Part shown: in pieces, positions 59,664-64,000 of the stretch
Layout: each line of letters begins with the position of its first letter
How positions within the stretch are numbered: position 1 is the first letter of the stretch
NCBI GenBank assembly: GCA_023213395.1
Contig: CM041465.1
Location: 26,977,741 to 27,041,740, forward strand
Direction: 5' to 3'
Source: Cycas panzhihuaensis
Lineage: Eukaryota > Cycadophyta
Length of the DNA stretch: 64,000 bases
Position numbers and translations under genes: made by a program
The notes under the pieces: generated by a model
The model's database searches: none
The model's input: only the letters and a program-made list of their open reading frames with translations
Told to the model about the DNA's origin: nothing

Positions 59664-61252
59664 AACTTACATTTGATATTAGAGTAAGTTTCATAAGATT
59701 TAAGAGTGTTGTTGGAGTATGGTCTTGTTACAGAAGTGTTTGAACATAGAGCCAAGGTTGAAGCCATATTCAAGAAGTTTTGTGAGGAGTTTCTATCACA
59801 CATACAATTGATAATTTTGAGTTATTGATCAAAATTTCATTATTTACTTTCATAAGTTTTTTCAAAGGTTGTCATTCATTTGTTTCTATTTACCAAGGTT
59901 CTATTTGAAAGAGTTTATTCCCATTTTATACCTAAGCATTCTAGTGAAGGAGATCTCACCATTATGGACCCTATTTGATTCCCAACTTGTCTTGCCTAAT
60001 AGATAGTTGGTTTTGTATTATCTGGAGTAGTATTTGTCTTACTTTACCTTTTGTTGTATCTCCTCCCATTAGATCTCTATTTGCATGCCTTGAGGGTTTA
60101 TGCCAAGCCAAATAAAGAGTATCTGTATCTTTGCACTCTTTGTGTCCTTTCTTTAAATGTTAACAAATGTATTTACATCCCAAGAAGAGAGATTTGGTTT
60201 TGTTTAGATACTACACTATAATCTCTTTGGTTTTACGCTATGATCTCCTTATTCTTCTACTGATTTCTCCATAAACTGAAAGTAGATTAATATATCTGCA
60301 TTATCTATACCCTCTACTATATTATCTAGGCTATTTGCATCACCCAACCTAACATTTGCATCCTTTCTCATCTATATGAGTACCATCTCTATTGAAAGAT
60401 AGAAATTTTTACATTTTGAAAGATCTAAGGGTATTAACACCAATATTTTATGTTGGTGCACTTCATTTCGAGCTATGTGGAGTTCTATATGGTTGCATCC
60501 CTTTCTTGGCTACCAATCTTTAAATTAATACATCTGATATTTTTGTAAACTTTTAAAGTATGGAAACTTTAATTTTTCACATTATTTTATCTACCATACC
60601 ATTCATATGACACCCATTTTGTTGTATGACTGATTATGGTGGTTACCATTTCCATTTTATGTGTGAATATTTAATATTTAATATTTACAAAGTTTCTAAA
60701 GTTGAAACATTGATATTTAATATTTTGCACTTCCAAATTTTTACTCCATATAACCTATGCACAGATCATTTAAGCTTTTGCCTTTATTCACTTAGTTTTA
60801 AGTCCTACTTGTACCCTGTCTACATCCTCTACTTTTTCTACATATTAATCTGAGCTTTCCATATTGTTTCACTAACAAATAAACCATATGACCTTTTTTA
60901 GCATCATTGATAGTACTATAACATCCACATTGATCACACAAAGCCTTTTTTGATAGTTTAATTGATGTTTAATAATTTAGTTACATAACATAAAGTTTAG
61001 AAGTTTAATTATTCCTGTGGGACCCACATTTAAACTATTGACATTTGACACCCTATCTGAAAAACTATTTAATCTTTATTTTTATCAAACATTATGCATT
61101 ATTATGATTTCTATCACTCATTTATATTGTACATATGAGAGATAATTTCAAATTGGTTTATCAACCACCTAAAGACTGATAAATGACTTTATGCCACATG
61201 GCATAATTATAAATGAGTCTATGTTACTTAAGATAAAACATTACTTTTTACA
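59664..61252. other. AT-rich spacer including the 3' LTR of element G
   Basis: No coding sequence. The right end, ttttaca at 61252 (minus TGTAAAAAG), is the inner border of the G 3' LTR, because a polypurine tract adjoins it. The outer border cannot be set, since the partner LTR is outside the window. Confidence 0.5.
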
Positions 61253-61264
61253 CCCTCTCTTAAT
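61253..61264 (-). other. Element G polypurine tract
   Basis: The minus strand reads ATTAAGAGAGGG directly before TGTAAAAAG. It resembles the tract of element E. Confidence 0.65.
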
Positions 61265-61269
61265 GTTTT

Positions 61270-62407
61270 ATCTTTTGTTCCTAGTTTGTCTCTGAAAAAT
61301 TAAAATTTACATCTACTCAAGGCTTTTGTGAAGATATCTGCTGTTTGATCTTCTGATTTGTAGTATACGAGCTTGATTTCTTTATTTTGAACCTTCTCTC
61401 TGATGAAGTGATGGTGAACTTCTATGTGTTTTGTTCTTGCATGAAACACATGATTTTTTGTCATCTTGATAGTGCTTTGATTATCACAAAATAGACTAGT
61501 TGGTTCTGTTTGTTCTTATCCCAGATCCTTCAATAGTTGTCTGATCCAAATGGCTTTAGAGGCTGCACTGACTGCTAATTTATACTTGGCTTATGTATAT
61601 GACAATGCTATTGTGGATTATTTTTTGTTGTTCCATGAGATTGCTACTGATCCTAAGAAGAAACAATACCCTATAGTAGATTTTCTTTCTGTCTTATCAC
61701 CTGCCCAATCTGAATCACTATATCCAGATAGAACTATGTTCTTATTTTGACTGTATCTTAACTCAAGATTTATAGTTCCTTCCAGATATCTAAGTATTCA
61801 TTTTGTTGCATTCCAATGAGAGACTTTTGGTTCTTGCATGAATCTGGAAATTACTCCTATAGAAAAGGCTATATCTAGTTTGGTGGCATTGAGATAGACC
61901 AGACTTCTGACTAATTATCTATACAAGGTGGCATTCTACCTTTTGTTCTTCTATATTTGAGCTTAGAATACAACTGGTTTCCATTGGTGTGACATAGCTA
62001 CTGCAGTTCTCCATATTGAATTTTTTGAGTATGTTCTTTATGTATTTGGATTGAGATAATCCAATGAAGTCACTTGTCTGATTTACTTCTATTCTAAGAT
62101 ATTAATAGAGAATTCCCAAATCAGTCATCTCAAAAACCTTTTCAAGTTGGTTTTTGATAGATACAATTGAGGCATCATCATTTCCCATGAGTAGTATGTC
62201 ATCTACATATATTGCAATAATTGTTACCTTTCCTCTATTGAGTTTTATATATAGACTTGGATTTGACTCACATCTGTGAAAGTTATTGTGTATTAAATTG
62301 TGATCTAGTTTCGCATACCAATTTCTAGGAGCTTGTTTGAGTCCATAGAGAGCCTTTTTTAACCTGCATATTAGATTTTCTTACCCTGGTTTTCAATAGC
62401 CTTCAGG
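61270..62407 (-). pseudogene. Element G RT end and RNase H
   Basis: Minus-strand RT and RNase H with some stops. GNDDASIVSIKNQLEKVFEM (about 62190-62130) is preceded by the catalytic region near 62210. QSKYIKNILKKFNMENCSS (about 62070) follows. RNase H shows SDSDWAGDKTERKSTIGYCF (about 61730), KAIWIRQLLKDLG, TKHIEVHHHFIREKVQNK and TADIFTKAL (about 61320). Confidence 0.8.
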
Positions 62408-62806
62408 TTAATACATATATACCTCTTCCTTTAGATCTCCATTTAAAAAGGCACTTTTTATATCTAGTTGATAAATTTTCCATTTTTGTTGAGCAGCTAA
62501 GGCTATTATTGCCTTTATTGTAGTCAGTTTTGCTATCGGTGAGAAGGTTTCTTCATAATCTATACCTGTTGTTTGAGTATATCCTTTAGCAACCAACCTT
62601 GCTTTATATCTTTCTATTTCTCCATTGGATTTCTCTTTGATTTTGTAAACCCATTTGCAGTTTACTATGGGTTTGTTTTTTGGACATTCCACTAGTTCCC
62701 AAGTTTTATTTTTCTGAATTGTAGCAATTTCTTCATTCATGGTAGCTTTCCATTCTGCATGTCTTCTTGCCTCTTCATAATTGACTGATTCCAGAGAGCA
62801 TGACAA
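62408..62806 (-). pseudogene. Element G reverse transcriptase, N-terminal part
   Basis: An open stretch of 132 codons: ARRHAEWKATMNEEIATIQKN, NKPIVNCKWVYKIKEKSNGE, YKARLVAKGYTQTTGIDYEE and KIYQLDIKSAFLNGDLKEEV. This is the canonical start of copia RT. It ends at a stop at 62408 and shares its frame with the integrase pieces at 63032 and 63632. Confidence 0.88.
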
Positions 62807-63031
62807 AGCTTGATGTCTCTATGACCTGGTCTTATACTCATAGATGTCTCCTTCATTTTCTTCAATGGTTTTGAGATACCATTTTGGAAACCTTTTTAGG
62901 ATTTCTTATTCACAAATGTCCCTGTGCTCTTTTTCATCTTGAATGTGAGAAATATCTTCTTCACTCCTTGGATAATACTCTTCAATATCTTCATATGTGA
63001 TGTCAGACTTGTCTTATAAGGATATAGAGGA

Positions 63032-63990
63032 TTATTTATCTGCAGTCTTTGTTAATGCCTCTATTTCTTGATATTCCCTTCGAATTTTCCCTGGATCTTC
63101 ATCAAACACAATGTCTCTACTAATATGGATTTTGCTAGTTTTTAGATCCATGCATCTATATGCTTTTGATTTTGAGCAATAGCCAACCATTATACATTCT
63201 ATACTTTTGTTATCTAGCTTTGAACGCTTCTTGTTTGGAATGTGAACATAAGCTTTACACCTAAAGACTTTAAGATTACTTACATCAGGTTTATGACTCG
63301 TCCACGCTTCTTCAGGTGTAATTTTTTGTAGAGCATGTGTTGGACTCCTATTTATTAGATATACTACTGTGTTGACTGCTTCTGCCCAATATGCTTTGTT
63401 AATCCCTTTATCATAAATTAAGCATCGTGTTATTTCCATAATTGTTTTGTTCATTCATTTTGCAACTCCATTTGACTAGGGTGTGTATGAAGTGGTTATT
63501 TGCCTGTATATCCTATGATCTCTGCAGTAGTTGAGAAATTTCTTTAACATATATTCTCCTCCTCCATCAGATCGAATATATTTGATTTTATTATTACTTT
63601 CTAATTCAACTTCAACCTTGAGCTCTCTAAACTAGTCAAAAACTTCATATTTATTTTTTAAGAAATATATCCAGGTTTTTCTTGAAAAATCATTAATAAA
63701 GGTTAGAAAATACTTTGCTCCATTGATTGAACTTGGCATAATTGGACCACAAATGTCTGTATGTATTAATTCCAATTTACTTCTGGTCTTTTGAGTGCTT
63801 TCTGAAAAAGGACTTCGATGTTGCTTTCCCATCATACAACTCTTACAAATAAAAGAATCAAATGATAACTTTGGTAACCTAGTAACCATGTTAGAATTTT
63901 TTAATAGTTCTAATCTATCATTTGAGATATGTCCATATTTTAAATGCCAGATTTCATTACTATTTTTGCTTGAAACAACAAAAGATTTTA
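63032..63990 (-). pseudogene. Element G integrase
   Basis: Two open stretches in one frame separated by stops. 63889-63632 gives FICKSCMMGKQHRSPFSEST (end of the zinc-binding region), ELIHTDICGPI (first Asp) and FINDFSRKTWIYFLK. 63454-63032 gives KAYWAEAVNTVVYLINRSPT, VSNLKVFRCKAYVHIPNKKR, and ends in the copia integrase C-terminal part. The region between (about 63631-63455) holds the second Asp and Glu but is interrupted. Confidence 0.85.
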
Positions 63991-64000
63991 CATCATATGT

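Larger units (their letters stand above)
61253..64000 (-). mobile_element. Element G: Ty1/copia element, 3' part (cut by window edge)
   Basis: Minus-strand copia pol from integrase (right edge) through RT and RNase H to a polypurine tract at 61253. The 5' LTR and Gag lie beyond 64000. Its proteins match those of element E segment by segment, so the two are related families, but G is much better preserved. Confidence 0.88.

Noticed and set aside
61550-61750. 66-codon open frame on plus
   Set aside because: It is the antisense shadow of the element G RNase H.

Overview
This window is nuclear DNA from a seed plant. It holds one partial host gene at the left edge (1-1193, minus strand, short introns with GT-AG borders); almost everything else is retrotransposon. 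Many LTR pairs look old (A and Copia-1 LTRs differ by very roughly 8-10 % by eye), elements are nested, and recent deletion seems limited. That fits a large, repeat-rich genome such as a gymnosperm's or another big plant genome, but the species cannot be fixed from the sequence.

Layout. 1-1193: 5' part of a DUF3741/TRM-like gene in three exons. 1194-5298: promoter side and AT-rich spacer. 5316-10287: a 5'-truncated L1-type LINE (LINE-1, minus) with a 17-bp target duplication. 10355-11023: a solo LTR related to the Copia-1 LTR. 11178-15729: element A, a non-autonomous LTR retrotransposon (minus). 16332-21674: Copia-1, a complete Ty1/copia element (plus). 22021-22268: primer site and LTR start of another minus-strand element (H). 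23131-26942: LINE-2 (plus), inserted in the edge of an LTR of element E. 26942-39841: element E, an old minus-strand copia interrupted by elements B (28008-32219) and C (35130-38860), which belong to the same group as A. 41689-58633: a 16.9-kb Ty3/gypsy element (F) with 2.7-kb LTRs. About 59652: primer site of a plus-strand LTR element (J). 61253-64000: 3' part of another minus-strand copia (G), running off the right edge.

The most unusual content is in three places. First, F carries, between integrase and the 3' LTR, an antisense gene with a plant-mobile-domain-like protein, a phase-consistent intron and a TATA box, followed by a sense ORF ending in a second RNase H domain. Second, A, B and C share an unusual design: a long non-coding leader after the primer site, then a Gag-like ORF placed next to the polypurine tract, with no pol. 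Third, LINE-1 ORF2 and the Copia-1 polyprotein each keep a single reading frame over about 4 kb and are broken almost only by nonsense codons of the kind made by C-to-T or G-to-A change.

No protein-coding gene other than the one at the left edge looks like a functional host gene. All transposon genes seen here are disrupted. No tRNA, rRNA or CRISPR array was recognised.
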